This document shows, one piece after another, positions 34,593 through 46,605 of a stretch of DNA of 64,000 bases. Under the pieces are notes generated by a model, which searched no databases, had not been told where the DNA came from, and worked only from the letters and a program-made list of their open reading frames with translations. Positions within the stretch are counted from its first letter, which is position 1. Every line of letters begins with the position of its first letter. Source of the DNA: Homalodisca vitripennis (lineage: Eukaryota > Arthropoda > Insecta > Hemiptera > Cicadellidae); contig NC_060211.1 of NCBI RefSeq assembly GCF_021130785.1, positions 22,305,001 through 22,369,000 on the forward strand. Direction: 5' to 3'. The translations under genes were made by a program, and so were the position numbers.

Positions 34593-34698
34593 GTAAACTA
34601 AAATTTTGAGAAGTAGTGATTTTTGACACAAATCAGCACAATTTCTGGTCAAATGTTTTCAGATTGTTCTATTTATTATAGAAAAATCTTTTAACTAA

Positions 34699-35328
34699 GT
34701 TCTCCTGTGTGCCGCGCAGTGCTACCAACATTTCTCGCTCAACGGTAATGCCAACATATTCTAAATTCAACATGCGAGTATTATAAATTCCACAATTTAT
34801 GTTGTCATACTGTCATGAAAAATTGCTTGAATACAGTTTACCATAGTTTATTTAAGTAAATTGTATTGTGAATTGTTTTTTACATATTTATGGTGTATTG
34901 AACAGTATTTGTATTGATTTTTGGGCTGTCCCAAAAGTGGTCCAGAACCGCCATATTATTATCTTGTTTTTACATATTTATGGTGTATTGAACAGTATTT
35001 GTATTGATTTTTGGGCTGTCCCAAAAGTGGTCCAGAACCGCCATATTATTATCTTGTTTTTACATATTTATGGTGTATTGAACAGTATTTGTATTGATTT
35101 TTGGGCTGTCCCAAAAGTGGTCCAGAACCGCCTTGCTGTTTGATTTTGCAGATTCGTTTATTGTCCTTTGAACGGTATTTTCCCTTGATTTTCTGTCTGT
35201 CCCAAAAGTGAGCTAGAACCCCTTACTGTTTGATTTTACAGATTCGTTTATTGTCCTTTAAACAGTATTTTCCCTTGATTTTCTGTCTGTCCCAAAAGTG
35301 GTCTAGAATCGGCATATTCATATCTACT
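34699..35328 (-). repeat. Maverick right terminal inverted repeat
   Basis: Reverse complement of the left terminus. It contains three near-identical 90-bp units starting at 34881, 34971 and 35061, then two diverged outer units to 35328. Open frames across the array (repeated HIYGVLNSICIDFWAVPK) are a by-product of the 90-bp period, a multiple of three. Only about 125 bases separate it from the polymerase start, so no integrase gene is present on this side. Confidence 0.93.
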
Positions 35329-36288
35329 AGGTTCGGGAGTCTTTAATGAGTTTATTAACTGGATGTTATGCATCTTGTTGTGTCTTTTTCACTGTTTGTC
35401 AGTCCAATAAGTGAGCTGCTTGTAGATTGACCTCGTACATTTGACCTTTTTGTATTTACTCTCATTCTTTTTGGATTCTTGTATCTCTTATGAAATGATA
35501 TCAATTTACAAAACTGTTGCCGTTTTTATGACCAATACATTGTTTACTTTATGAAGTTTTTTTTTTGTTTGCAGTACCCTTAATTATTCATTAAAGGAAG
35601 AATGTGCTGTTTGCAAAGATACAATTTTTAATACACATTGTCTATATTAAAATCACATGATATTTTATTTAAAATGACGTAAACCCTGTATAAAGAGGTT
35701 TAAACAGGCCTTTTGTATTTCATAAAAATCCGGAATTGCGAGAAAAACTTTGGGCTGCATATCCATAGCTTTCACCCAGAGCTCTTGATTTTCTTCCCTT
35801 CTTTCTACTACTGAATTGTCACCTCTATTAATTAGTTTTTTATGTCAATGCTATATGTAATATGTATGTGTGAAGCATTTGCAGTAGTTGCTTAAGTTGT
35901 GTTTGGTGATTCCATCACTTTGTAAGAAAGTTATGCGTAAATTTATGTGACTTTTATACCGTTTTACTCAAACTGAGGTCAAATAAGGCCATTTTCTTGT
36001 TTAATACTAAATTTTAATATTATTAGTTTATGATGGGTTTTAAATAGTGAGTATCGTCTCCGTGTATTCCACTGAGTATTAAGAAGGTGAATCTGAAGAT
36101 ATATATCTGTAAAAGAGAGAAATTCTTAATAAACAGCACCTGTTTAAAGCAAATTATTAAAACAAACTAAAACAGGCACTTCAGACGTATAAAACCTTAC
36201 AGAAAAATTAGCACGTTACTAAATAATTCAAAAATTTATTAATTAATAAACGTGATTTATTTTTTATTATTTTTTACAGTTTTTTTTT
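35329..36288. other. 960-bp segment absent from repeat copy 2
   Basis: Lies between the Maverick right end and the point where the 3.5-kb unit resumes. The matching place in copy 2 (near 56120) is continuous without it. No gene was recognised. It is either part of the unit lost from copy 2, or DNA brought in with or before the Maverick. Confidence 0.55.
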
Positions 36289-38145
36289 ATTTTAGCGTAT
36301 AAATATTATGTTAATGAATAATCTCTTACAGCTACCTTGATAAAAAGAAAGTATGTTACCTATCCTATAATTCTGTTGCCCAACCAACATGTAACAATTT
36401 AGAAATAAGAGGTCCTAGAAATGCTAAAATAACAGACAAGAAGGAAGAGTAGCCGAGTCTACAGAAGAAACCAATAGTCATGACATGCTAGTACTAGTCT
36501 CCTTAGAGTTTATCAAGTTTTCAATGAGTTTTAAAAGAAGAGTAATCTCAGAAATGAAACAGAAGTTAGGAATATCAAAGAAAGGCTCAAATTAATAGGC
36601 AACTGAAAAATGTTTAGAATGAAATATGTGAATCTATCTAAATATGGTTACCGTGTCAAAAATGCAATGTTTATTTAAACTGAGCGAACTGGTATTTTTG
36701 TATCTATCCCACCATAACTATAACTCCTGGTACAGTTTTTAGTCACTTATATCAATTAATAATTTATAGGTATCTCATTTAAAACAGTACGAGTAAAAAA
36801 AAAACCATGTGATTTCATCATATACGCCATAAAAAATTTTATCTTAACGTTTTATCTTTACACGTTATAAATAAATGTAATTTTCGAATATAAATTTAAA
36901 GTAAAACGAATTTACTTTTTATGGGTTTTATACTATCCTAAATCTCTTATATCAACATTGATTTCACAAAAAATTAAGTTATGTGTTTACACAATAAATA
37001 TCAGCTCTTGGCTCTTGGATTGCTAACTTAAAACTGTACTATTTAAAAATATTTTTGTTATATTTACATTGTTTTAAGAGTTATTTTGACATGATATGTA
37101 CCTTGGCATATTTTGTAGGTATCATGTAAAAAAGTGAGAACTTACATCGAAGTAGAGCCAATTTTTTACGATCGTTTGAAGAAATGTTTTCTTAATGATA
37201 ACCGCCAACTATAATATTTATTAGAATTAACCATTTTTTATGTAATTAAAATATTCTTAGCATTAACCATCCACTGACATTATTAACTTTCAAGTAATAG
37301 GTACATAATTTAGCTTATTTATTTGACCTAAAAGTAGTAAACAGTTTGACGCTATATCAGGAATAAAACTTTAGATGAATCGAGTAATCTGCTAGTTACT
37401 GGGCTGTAGACATGTACAAATAAACTGAAAAATGAAGAAAAATCCTATCTGTAAAAGATAAGTTAGTGGATAAAAGTATCCTCATAAGTCAGTAAAGTCG
37501 GGCAAACAACGATGGAATCAATTTCAATGTTTGTGTTCTCGAGTGGTTAAGTGTATTGTTGCAACGACTATCTTTAGGTTTGTGCTGCAAATAAAGAAAT
37601 ATATAATATATCGTGGATGGTACAGTTATTTGTAGTTTTATCTTAATGATAAGTGAATTATTTATTTTCTGTTACTAGGAATGTACCAGTTTATCTACAT
37701 AAAAATGTGAAGTGCTAATAGAAGCTACTATAAATCAAAAATTTTTAATTATTTTGGGAATTTTTAATGGTGAAATTACATAGTGATTGATATGTTTTGA
37801 ACCGAAGTTATGGCTTGATTTAAATCGAATATTAACAAAGAGAATGAATAAATACGAAGCAGGGCATTGAATCAGGTGGCTGGGCGGGGCTTCTTATCAT
37901 GAAAAGTGTCTTACTAAATTTCTCCTTGATATAAAATTATTTATTTCTTCATTAATGATTGATAAAGATATTTAGTGACTAGAAGAGGGATCACCAAGGT
38001 TATGTAACAAAATACACATTAAAACTAATCGTGAAATTAACTAATCTATTGCAGGTACAATATAGGGGCGTTGAGAAACGTTGTGATTGTTGGAACTTTT
38101 GATATTACACTGAAAAGGTACTATTAACGACTCATTTTAGACAAA

Positions 38146-38149
<4 letters not shown>
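36289..38149 (+). repeat. 3.5-kb repeat unit, copy 1, right part
   Basis: Matches 56121-56232 (TTTAGCGTATAAA... to CCAACATGTAAC) and then 59634-61357 (AAGAGGTCCTAGAA... to GACTCATTTTAGACAAAAAT), with the same order and strand. Identity is high but many small indels occur. Non-coding. Both copies end in a TA microsatellite. Confidence 0.85.

Positions 38150-38199
<50 letters not shown>
38150..38199. repeat. (TA)n microsatellite
   Basis: About 50 bases of TA at the right edge of repeat copy 1. Copy 2 has a similar but interrupted TA tract at the same edge (about 61366-61402). Confidence 0.95.
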
Positions 38200-38201
<2 letters not shown>

Positions 38202-38663
38202 GATATCCAATTATTCAAGTTATTGCGTAATTTCAATTAAATATATGTATTTTATGTTACGTGTGCAAATCGGTATCCAGTACTTAAAACAAAAATAATT
38301 TGTAATGAAACAAACATCTCTTGATGGGGAAAGTGTAAAGAAAATTTTACTTGGAGATTCAACAAAAACGTGATTGTACATTTAGTTTTCAATCCACCAC
38401 TGCGATAATATACTTAACTGAGTGATTTCACATTCAATTTGTCCTTTATGTATTAGCCATGTGCGACAAGATAATTCTATAGAAACAAACTTACATAGAG
38501 TTCTCTAGGTGAAATGTCTGTGAAACACTTTATAAAGCATAATGTACCGCAACCTCTTGGCTTACTGATAGTTCAGGAAATTACAGTTACTTAATATACT
38601 ATTAATATCTAATGGACTATAAAACACATGAAGACTCTTGGAGCAATTGGAAAACATTTTAAT
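38200..38663. other. non-coding, nothing recognised
   Basis: AT-rich sequence with no open frame or repeat that I can support. Confidence 0.5.
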
Positions 38664-38851
38664 ATGGTACTAAGTGTTAATAAAACAATACTTTACCAAA
38701 TGGTTTATTTCTTGGACGAGGCCTTTCGAAACCAAAGGTTTCATCGTCAGGCGACTACGATGCAGTCGCCTAATGAGGACACATACACCAAAGGTCTCGT
38801 CTAAAAATAAAACATTTGGAAAAGTATAGTTTTATTAACATTGAGTACCAT
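38664..38851. repeat. foldback (MITE-like) element
   Basis: Two arms of about 60-65 bases are inverted relative to each other: ATGGTACT(A/C)A(G/A)TGTTAATAAAAC at the left and its complement at the right end. Each arm includes CCAAATG(G/T)TTTATTT and GACGAG(G/A)CCTTT. In the centre is a perfect 8-bp palindrome AGGCGACT/AGTCGCCT with a 7-base loop (38749-38771). No clear target duplication. Confidence 0.65.
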
Positions 38852-39914
38852 TTTATATAGCACATATTTATCGTATACTATTAGCACTGGAAAAACAAAC
38901 CAACTAGTGCGGTGCATTTACTTTTCTCCATTTTTTATTTAGTTAAATCTAGCGAAAATAATAAAAACATATATTGAACTGAAAGCTTATGGCTGTACTA
39001 AATTACATAGTTTATATAGATTATTCATAAAATGAAAATGGTTAATTTGAATAAAATATCAAAGTTGGTAAAAAAAACAAAGGTTACTATTTTTATGTTT
39101 CAAAAATGAAAACTTCAGATCAAATCCAACCAATAATTGTGAGTTTCTAAAGTGAAATGGTGAATAATTCACAGATAGAGGAGACTGTCAGATCAATGGT
39201 CTGGACTGTCTGCCACCTTTAGTTACTGAACTGCTTAAGCTAATCTAATCCTCAGAATAGGTTGTAAGACTTCTCTGATGGGAATAATAATGTCTGTTAG
39301 ACAGTTTTCTCTCTTTTCAAGTCCCCTGAGCTTAATCTAATTATTCTAATATATTTGCCATACAACAATATTATATTCTATTAATGTAAGTTTTTAACTT
39401 TATTTATTCTATTTACGTAGTTGAATAGCAAACATTTTAATCTATGGACATTTTTTTGTTAAAGATAATGCATCGTGATTGGTACTAAAAATGCTTATTT
39501 CTATTATGCATGAATTTACACATGTACGATTTTATACATTTTATAAGTTACCTAGACAGTTCTATTTCCCTAAACTCAATGAAATTTGTGTAATATTGTT
39601 ATTATTGTGACACAACGATATTCTATTCCAGTAACGGTTTTTCAATCCTGATTCTCACTAGATGTACACACATTTCCTCGTAGTTAAATGATAAACATTA
39701 AAATGTAAGTAAGTTAAGCTTTACACTTGTTTAGTGTTTATCTTGTTGCGTCTTTTTTCTAATAACAGGAAATCGTAATTTGTATTTGAAAATGCCAAAT
39801 ACATGTCTTATATAGATTTTTATACAGGATTAAATATGTTTATAATGTTGTAGTATTATTTAGTTGTATTTTATATAATTACATATTATTGCAACCCTGT
39901 TACTCGTTACTGGT
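38852..39914. other. non-coding, nothing recognised
   Basis: AT-rich sequence with no supportable gene or repeat. Confidence 0.5.
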
Positions 39915-40668
39915 TAATTAAAGTTACATCCGATGTTTCTTGGAACTAAACTTTTGGCGGATTATTAACATAATGGGCACGGGGATAAAATTTTCTTTCT
40001 TGGACTTTGTAGCTGCCGTTTCTGTTGCCGACCAACACCTCGCGCACCTTTTCCGTAAGTAAAATTTATATTTTCGTTTTATAAATTAGCCCTTTCATGC
40101 CAGATCTCTATTTGTAATTGATATAAAGTCGTAAATTTTAAAATAATTTACCTTGGTTGATGTTTTGTTTGGCAGACAAATATGAATAATAGTGTGGTGA
40201 TGTCCTTCTGACGAGACCACGTTGGTATGAATCTTAAGTTGTCTCAATAAATGGTTGATATCGTCGTGATTTTTGAGGGCGAGTTTAACTTCCAGTCTTT
40301 GACTTTGACTTTAACTATGAGTACAACTTCTAGTTCTTCCAACATTCATGTTTTACACTTCTAGTCTATTAATCTTAACTTTTTTCGACTGCAGCTCCAA
40401 GGTCGAGCAAATATGCTGACGCTAATTTTAAAGTTTTAACAATTATGAAGTTCGTATAGCGAAATTCCAATATAACATTGGAACCATTAAGCCCACCCCC
40501 ATGATGTAACGTGGCAAAACATTATTTTATTTTTAACATCCAGAAGTGGCGCTTTTAAGTTTATTTTCCAAAATTAAAAATATAAGTAAACTTGAAAATC
40601 AAGTATTTATTTCTACGACCTGAATACTTGATCGATATCAAACCCCATGTGTTTCTTCCATTCCGTAC
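39915..40668 (+). repeat. dispersed repeat, copy A
   Basis: Related to 58140-58988 in the same orientation. Shared landmarks include GGAACTAAA, CTCGCGC(A/G)C(C/T)TT then TCCGTAAGTAAAATTTATATTT, GTCCTTCTGACGAG, AGGCCCACC/AGCCCACCC, TATTTATT(T/A)CTACGACCT and CCCCATGTGTT. Diverged, with indels. The second copy interrupts a hAT transposase, so this is a mobile repeat of unknown class. Confidence 0.65.
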
Positions 40669-40789
40669 AATGTAAATGTTGCATTTGATAAAAATGTAAA
40701 CAATTCTCCATTTTTGTATATAGGTATCATTACGATTAAAGCCGCAATTCTTCACGCGTTTAAAAAAAAGTTAGAATGACTTTCTAGAG

Positions 40790-41460
40790 GTGAATGACAA
40801 AGTTAAATTCATTGCTGGGATCAATCGAACCGAAAGAGATGGAAAACCAGCGTCAAATCCGTATCAACAACTGCAATATCTTATGATTGGATATAAGTTT
40901 GGCAAAAATGCCCATGAATATTCTTTACAACAAATTATTAACAATTATAGGTATAATTACTTTTTGGTGACAGAAATGTTCAGAGATCAAAAGTTTTCAG
41001 AGGCCCGGATTTCCCAGAGGCATTGGACTGAGAGAAATGGGCAGCTGTCAGTTACGCTAGTTTTCCAGTCTTAGCCAGAGGTTGGATGCTACTAGAACCC
41101 GTGATCATCAAGAGAATCAGATAAACCCAGGAGCCAGGGCATTTTAGAGGCTGAAATATTCTGAAGTCTAAGAGCCGTAATGAGTTATGAATTTAGAGAT
41201 AAAGCTGAGGCTGCGACGACCGACATGTTGCGAGCTACAAGGACGTAAAGTCCCAGATACCGGAAGCCACCGGTGGCCGAGAGCTGGCAGATTTCTCAAA
41301 CGGAGCTCCCAGACCATGTTAGCTTATATAAGTTCCCTCTAGAGTCTTAAAGCAGCTCTAAGAGTATGGTAGTCCTAAAGACAGGGAGCTGCAATAAGCC
41401 GAATGCTCCTAGACTCCCGTACAGGCCATGGTACTTATACGTTCACGAGGATAAGGTCTC
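40790..41460. other. GC-richer segment, no gene recognised
   Basis: An open frame of 94 codons (40790-41074) and the following 390 bases are noticeably GC-richer than the neighbourhood. The frame has no recognisable domain and no supporting start or splice context. It may be a repeat fragment. Confidence 0.35.
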
Positions 41461-41689
41461 GGAAAATATGGTATTTTAGTTAAAAGCAAACGTAGACTTT
41501 AAAACAAAATCACTAAAAAACAGATCAGTTGTTTTGTATATAATGATGTCTCATTTAATTGAGAATATATTGACGTATCACTAGTACACAGTATTGCAAC
41601 AGACTATTGCTAATCAAAGTTATGATTGATTACGTATAACAGAAAGAAAGATAACATTACTTCAGATATTAACTTTGATTAAGGTGAAA

Positions 41690-41860
41690 GACGTGAGGGA
41701 GGACGAAAATGTATATCAGCATTTCCCGATGTAAAATTATTACCGCCGGAAGTAGACGGTGAAATACCGGAAGCGTTAAAGATGTGACGTCACTACTGCT
41801 CTCTATATTTCATCTTCTCATGACAATATGGTCTGATTGAGTAAACCTCATATATTCCTC
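41690..41860 (-). repeat. dispersed repeat, copy related to 7083-7200
   Basis: In reverse complement it reads ATATGAGGTTTACTCAATCAGACCATATTG..., GAGAGCAGTAGTGACGTCAC, TTAACGCTTCCGG and TACTTCCGGCGGTAATAA, parallel to the 7083-7200 copy. Confidence 0.5.
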
Positions 41861-42585
41861 TTTCTAATGTCTTTATGATTGACCTGTAAGAAAGGAATCG
41901 TCCAAAATAAACTCATACGTAATCGATTTCAGTTATATACGGATCAAAATTAAACATAGAGGCTTGCGTTATAGATAGTGACAAGTCTATACAAACCACC
42001 ACCATTTGCTCCACTTTGATAAAGATCTAAAAGTGTTAAGAAATTATTTAAGGCTATCTCTAGATTTCAACATGAATAAAAATTATGTAATAACTCTGAA
42101 ATAATCTGTGATCGAATAAGAGAAAACGTAGCTCTAATGGAAGTAAACAAACTCATGAAAACCAAACTAATAGATATTGCCAACAACTGAAATTAAATGT
42201 CTTAAAGAATAAGTTAGCCTTTTGGAAAAAAGTAACATGGTTATATGAATTTAAAACTGATGTAATTTATGTGAGTCCACCTCAATTAGTTTATGGAGTT
42301 TGGCAGTTTGTGTAACATGAGCGTTTAGCTTAATTCTTCCCTTCCACCAATTAATTAGGAAAGCAGATTACTGTGAATTTTAAAGTTCTACTGAACAAAG
42401 CTACCTAGTGGTATAAAACGTATATAAATTGAAGAACAGCTATATTTCAAGTATCTTATCTAACTCAATATTGAGATTCGAAATTAAAAACCTAAGTCCA
42501 TCGGGAATCGCTCTACTGTCCAAGGTGCTGTACGCTGAGGGGCGATCGCGAAGCCTCCCACTCTGTCTTGCGTGCGTTTGGTAAC
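41861..42585. other. non-coding, nothing recognised
   Basis: No supportable gene or repeat. A short GC-richer patch lies at about 42500-42575. Confidence 0.45.
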
Positions 42586-43065
42586 AAATTACTAGTCAAT
42601 CAACTACTAGTCAACAAACTACTAGTCAATAAAATACTAAACTACTACTCAACAAACTACTAGTCAATAAACTAATTGTGAATAAACACTACTCAACAAA
42701 CTACTAGCCAACAAACTACTAGTCAATAAACTATTTGTCAATAAACTACTAGTCAATAAACTACTAGTCAACAAACTACTAGTCCATAAACTAATTGTGA
42801 ATAAACACTACTCAACAAACTACTAGCCAACAAACTATTAGTCAATAAACTAATAAACTACTACTCAACTAACTACTAGTCAATAAACTAATTGTGAATA
42901 AACACTACTCAACAAATTACTAGCCAACAAACTACTAGTCAATAAGCTATTTGTCAATAAACGTCTAGTCAACAAACTACTAGTCACCAAACTACTAGTC
43001 AACAAACTACTAGTCAATAAACTACTTGTCAATAAACTGCCTGTCAATTAACTAGGAATAAACTG
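42586..43065. repeat. 15-bp minisatellite with higher-order pattern
   Basis: Built from variants of AACTACTAGTCAACA / AACTACTAGTCAATA. A longer block (CTAATTGTGAATAAACACTA followed by several 15-mers) recurs about three times, a higher-order arrangement. Confidence 0.9.
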
Positions 43066-43153
43066 TTCCATGCCAGTCAATTTGTTCGTCTTCTCCTCAA
43101 AACAATTACTGATAATAATAAATGATTATCAGTGCATATCATTGTCAACGTCC

Positions 43154-43600
43154 AGTAATTACTTCAATGGTTTGGGGACAAACTTCATTCAACAGTGAGC
43201 GAGGGGTTAATCTAACAATCAGCCAGTGACTGCCAGAGTATATGCAGCTCAGTGTTTGGAGAGGAACTTCATTCAACAATGTGCGAAGGGTTAATCTAAC
43301 AATCAGCGAGTGACTGCCAGAGTACAATATGCAGCTCAGTGTTTGGAGAGGAACTTCATTCAACAATGTGCGAAGGGTTAATCTAACAATCAGCCAGTGA
43401 CTGCCAGAGTACAATATGCAGCTCAGTGTTTGGAGAGGAACTTCATTCAACAATGTGCGAAGGGTTAATCTAACAATCAGCCAGTGACTGCCAGAGTACA
43501 ATATGAAGCTCAGTGTTTGGAGAGGAACTTCATTCAACAATGTGCGAAGGGTTAATCTAACAATCAGCCAGTGACTGCCAGAGTACAATATGCAGGTCAG
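43154..43600. repeat. 87-bp tandem repeat
   Basis: About five units of CAGCCAGTGACTGCCAGAGT...CAACAATGTGCGAAGGGTTA, period 87 bases. Because 87 is a multiple of three, a 147-codon minus-strand frame runs through with a 29-residue repeat; it is an artefact of the period and has no gene context. Confidence 0.92.
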
Positions 43601-46165
43601 TTATTGAAACATGGATGGCCATACTCGATTTGTCTCTCAGTTTTGTTTTTACTCTTCATTTAACTTCAATTTAGCTACTGTATAACAATGCACCTAAACC
43701 GTGCCTATTACAAATAAGTAAATGTAAAAAAACAATTCTTTAATTTCAATTACAAGTCTAACTCGAGTTTATTTTTTATATTGTCTAAAATTCAGTTAGT
43801 TTTATAAGCAAATGAACGTCATTTAGAACGTTATATACCATCATATTTTTTTAATCATACCCGATTTTGTTTATTCATGCGTCTGTCCAAACGAACTCAT
43901 TAGAATCTTGAGGTGACTTAGCACTTTGATAACGATAGTGTTAATTCGATAACCAGCAACATATTTTACAAAATGGTCAGAACACAATCTATATTCATCT
44001 ATGTACTGAAAAGCTTTCAAATCAATCCTTCTATAATATATCAATAAGCTATAATTATAGATTTATTGGCTAGATATAATAGAATATCTCACGACTATAC
44101 AAAGTTAATAAAGATAAAATGGCCAATGCCTGGAGACATGAAGGGGGTTATGTTATGTAAAATTAAGTAATATTAATGTTATTAAATGTTCAGGACTTTA
44201 TCGTTTTATTTATATATCACAGCACGTTTCATTATTTTTAATCGTTACAAATGGCAGGTTTGCGATTATCATAAATTATTTCAACCCTAGCTGAAGGGCG
44301 AATAGGTGAACCAGCTGTGCAAGCTATAATGTTCCTGTAATCCACCTTTCCAGCAGAACAGCTGCGTTCTTGGCTGATTTACTTTTATAGCCAGCTATAT
44401 AAATCGTTTTTCTAATGTGTTACCGGACATCTGATAAATCGAATGAGTAACTAACTATTTTTTTATGTCGAAAGGTTAATTTAGGACACTAAAAATATGT
44501 ATAATTTCTTTTTTATGTGTACAACTGTCATAAATATTTGAAACTTTTGCTGAAACTACTTTCCTTTCTATAACATATAATAGTAACATTTACAATAAAG
44601 CACCAAATATTGTAATATAACTGTAAAGGAAATTTGGTATTGATGGCTTTAAAATACAATTCCTTTACAGTACATTGCTCATTTGTAAAAAAAGGCAATA
44701 CTGAGTTTATTGGCGCACGTGATTAGGCTGAGCAGTAGCGAAAACTTTTACACGGGTAACCATTATGGCAAATATAAAATACCAGAATGGCTAAATTTGT
44801 AATCTAACTGAATCTATTACGCATATGACATATAACACATGTAGGCTAACTATACACGTACAACAAACTGTTTTTGTGAATCAGCGTGCATCAAAGAGTG
44901 AAGAAGTGTTTTACTCTTATTATTTTAAATACTCCTTCCGGCGCAATAGGAAAAGTATGTATATTTTGTAAGAACTGAAATGTTATTAATTTATTCTAAG
45001 GGGACTTACATAAACTCAATATCTCGAAAACGTTATAAATAAAATAATTGATCAATTAATAATTGTTAGTAGCTGTATGACCATTAAAGAACACCTTTTT
45101 TCTATAGGTTTAAAAGTAACTGAGATTTTAATTTGAACGGTTTATTAATAGAAAAAAATATATTTACTTCAAAATAGACAAGAACTGGTTATTTTATGGT
45201 GCATGTCCATTCATGGAGTTTGACTGATTGTCGTTAAAGCATATCACTCAGTTGGCTGATACAAATTTTCTCTAAAGATTTCTTTTATGTGTGATTGGCT
45301 CAAGGTCTATCTGTTTATTTCAAGAATAAAACGAGGTACAGACTTGACATCTCATATGCAACCTCAACGAAGCCTATTACGCGATATGTGACGTCACATA
45401 CTACGTGCCTACCTTACGTGTTACTAATCTACGGAAGAATGGAGAATTAACGTGTAATTCTCAAATGAAATAGTCATATTACATTTGAATTTAGTGTTAA
45501 TTGATGTACAAAATACATATTAATTAGTTAAACTTGTTTCGAAATTTGAAACAATAACGACTGTATCATATTAAACTTTAAAGTATTGCAACCTCGAATA
45601 TAACATTTTTCTATAAAGCTTTACCTTATTGTAGACATCACATTACAATATCAAATTTTAAAATATCGTATGATACATAAGGCACCAATACACTTTTCTT
45701 TCTTGATAAAAATATAATATTAGGATTCATTATTTTGGGATACGCGATATCTACAGCAGAAGCTAAAAGCACATTGCAAAAGCAACTTTGCATACTTCTA
45801 AATAGTAGAAAATATAAAATATATCTATCTTAAGGTGTGATCATAATTTTTAGTTTTGATTCTTGATATGTAATTTTATTTTTCTATGAATGAAATTCCT
45901 TAACATATGCAAAATTTCTCATCACTAATGGACTCACCTTATGACGCTGAGGACAACGAGCCTAGTCTGTTTGTGAATAAATCACGCAACCTCTTCATGT
46001 AAACGTAAAAGAACGGCAAGGCAGTATTAGAGACTATGCGATATACCATACATCAATGCATTTGCTGTTTTAAAACCATGCTTAAAGTATTTTTTATATA
46101 ATTTTAAAATAGACATATTAATAACTCAAAAAGTGAGTTCAGCCAACGCGAGCATTATCTATTCA
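43601..46165. other. non-coding, nothing recognised
   Basis: AT-rich DNA without supportable gene or repeat. Confidence 0.5.
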
Positions 46166-46169
46166 CTAG

Positions 46170-46605
46170 TGACTCATCCAGAATATTCTGTTTGAGAGGA
46201 GACATCAAGTGCTGCTGACACTGCGTGAAACTTGTATAGATGCGGGTGTGCACTGCATTTAGATGTGTTACGTATCACTATGTGTAGTCTGCTGGTCTCA
46301 CAGCTATTCACAAGTAACACATCCAGAATATTCTGTTTGAGAGGAGACATCAAGTGCTGCTGACACTGCGTGAAACTTGTATAGATGCGGGTGTGCACTG
46401 CATTTAGATGTGTTACGTATTACTATGTGTAGTCTGCTGGTCTCACAGCTATTCACAAGTGACACATCCAGAATATTCTGTTTGAGAGGAGACATCAAGT
46501 GCTGCTGACACTGCGTGAAACTTGTATAGATGCGGGTGTGCACTGCATTTAGATGTGTTACGTATTACTATGTGTAGTCTGCTGGTCTCACAGCTATTTA
46601 CCTGA
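46170..46605. repeat. 145-bp tandem repeat, three units
   Basis: GAATATTCTGTTTGAGAGGA starts units at 46181, 46326 and 46471, exactly 145 bases apart. The units are almost identical (one or two substitutions), suggesting recent amplification. Confidence 0.95.

Larger units (their letters stand above)
19463..35328. mobile_element. Maverick/Polinton (adintovirus-like) provirus
   Basis: A 15.9-kb element bounded by terminal inverted repeats of 637 and 630 bp whose outermost bases read AGTAGATATGAATATGCC, in keeping with the AG start of Polintons. It encodes the diagnostic set: protein-primed DNA polymerase B, A32-type packaging ATPase, adenain-like protease, a double-jelly-roll major capsid protein and a putative minor capsid protein. 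Accessory Bro-N, phospholipase A2-like and zinc-finger genes are also present. No integrase was recognised. The expected 6-bp target duplication is not visible: the left flank is TATATA and the right flank AGGTTC. It sits inside copy 1 of the 3.5-kb repeat unit. Confidence 0.92.

Noticed and set aside
34868..35143. 91-codon frame with a repeated 30-residue unit
   Set aside because: It lies in the Maverick terminal array with 90-bp period; the mirror frame appears in the left terminus.
40790..41074. 94-codon frame as a host gene
   Set aside because: No recognisable domain, splice sites or start context; it lies next to a GC-richer, probably repetitive segment.
43145..43588. 147-codon frame with a 29-residue repeat
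   Set aside because: The 87-bp tandem repeat is a multiple of three and keeps any stop-free phase open; no start context or homologous domain.
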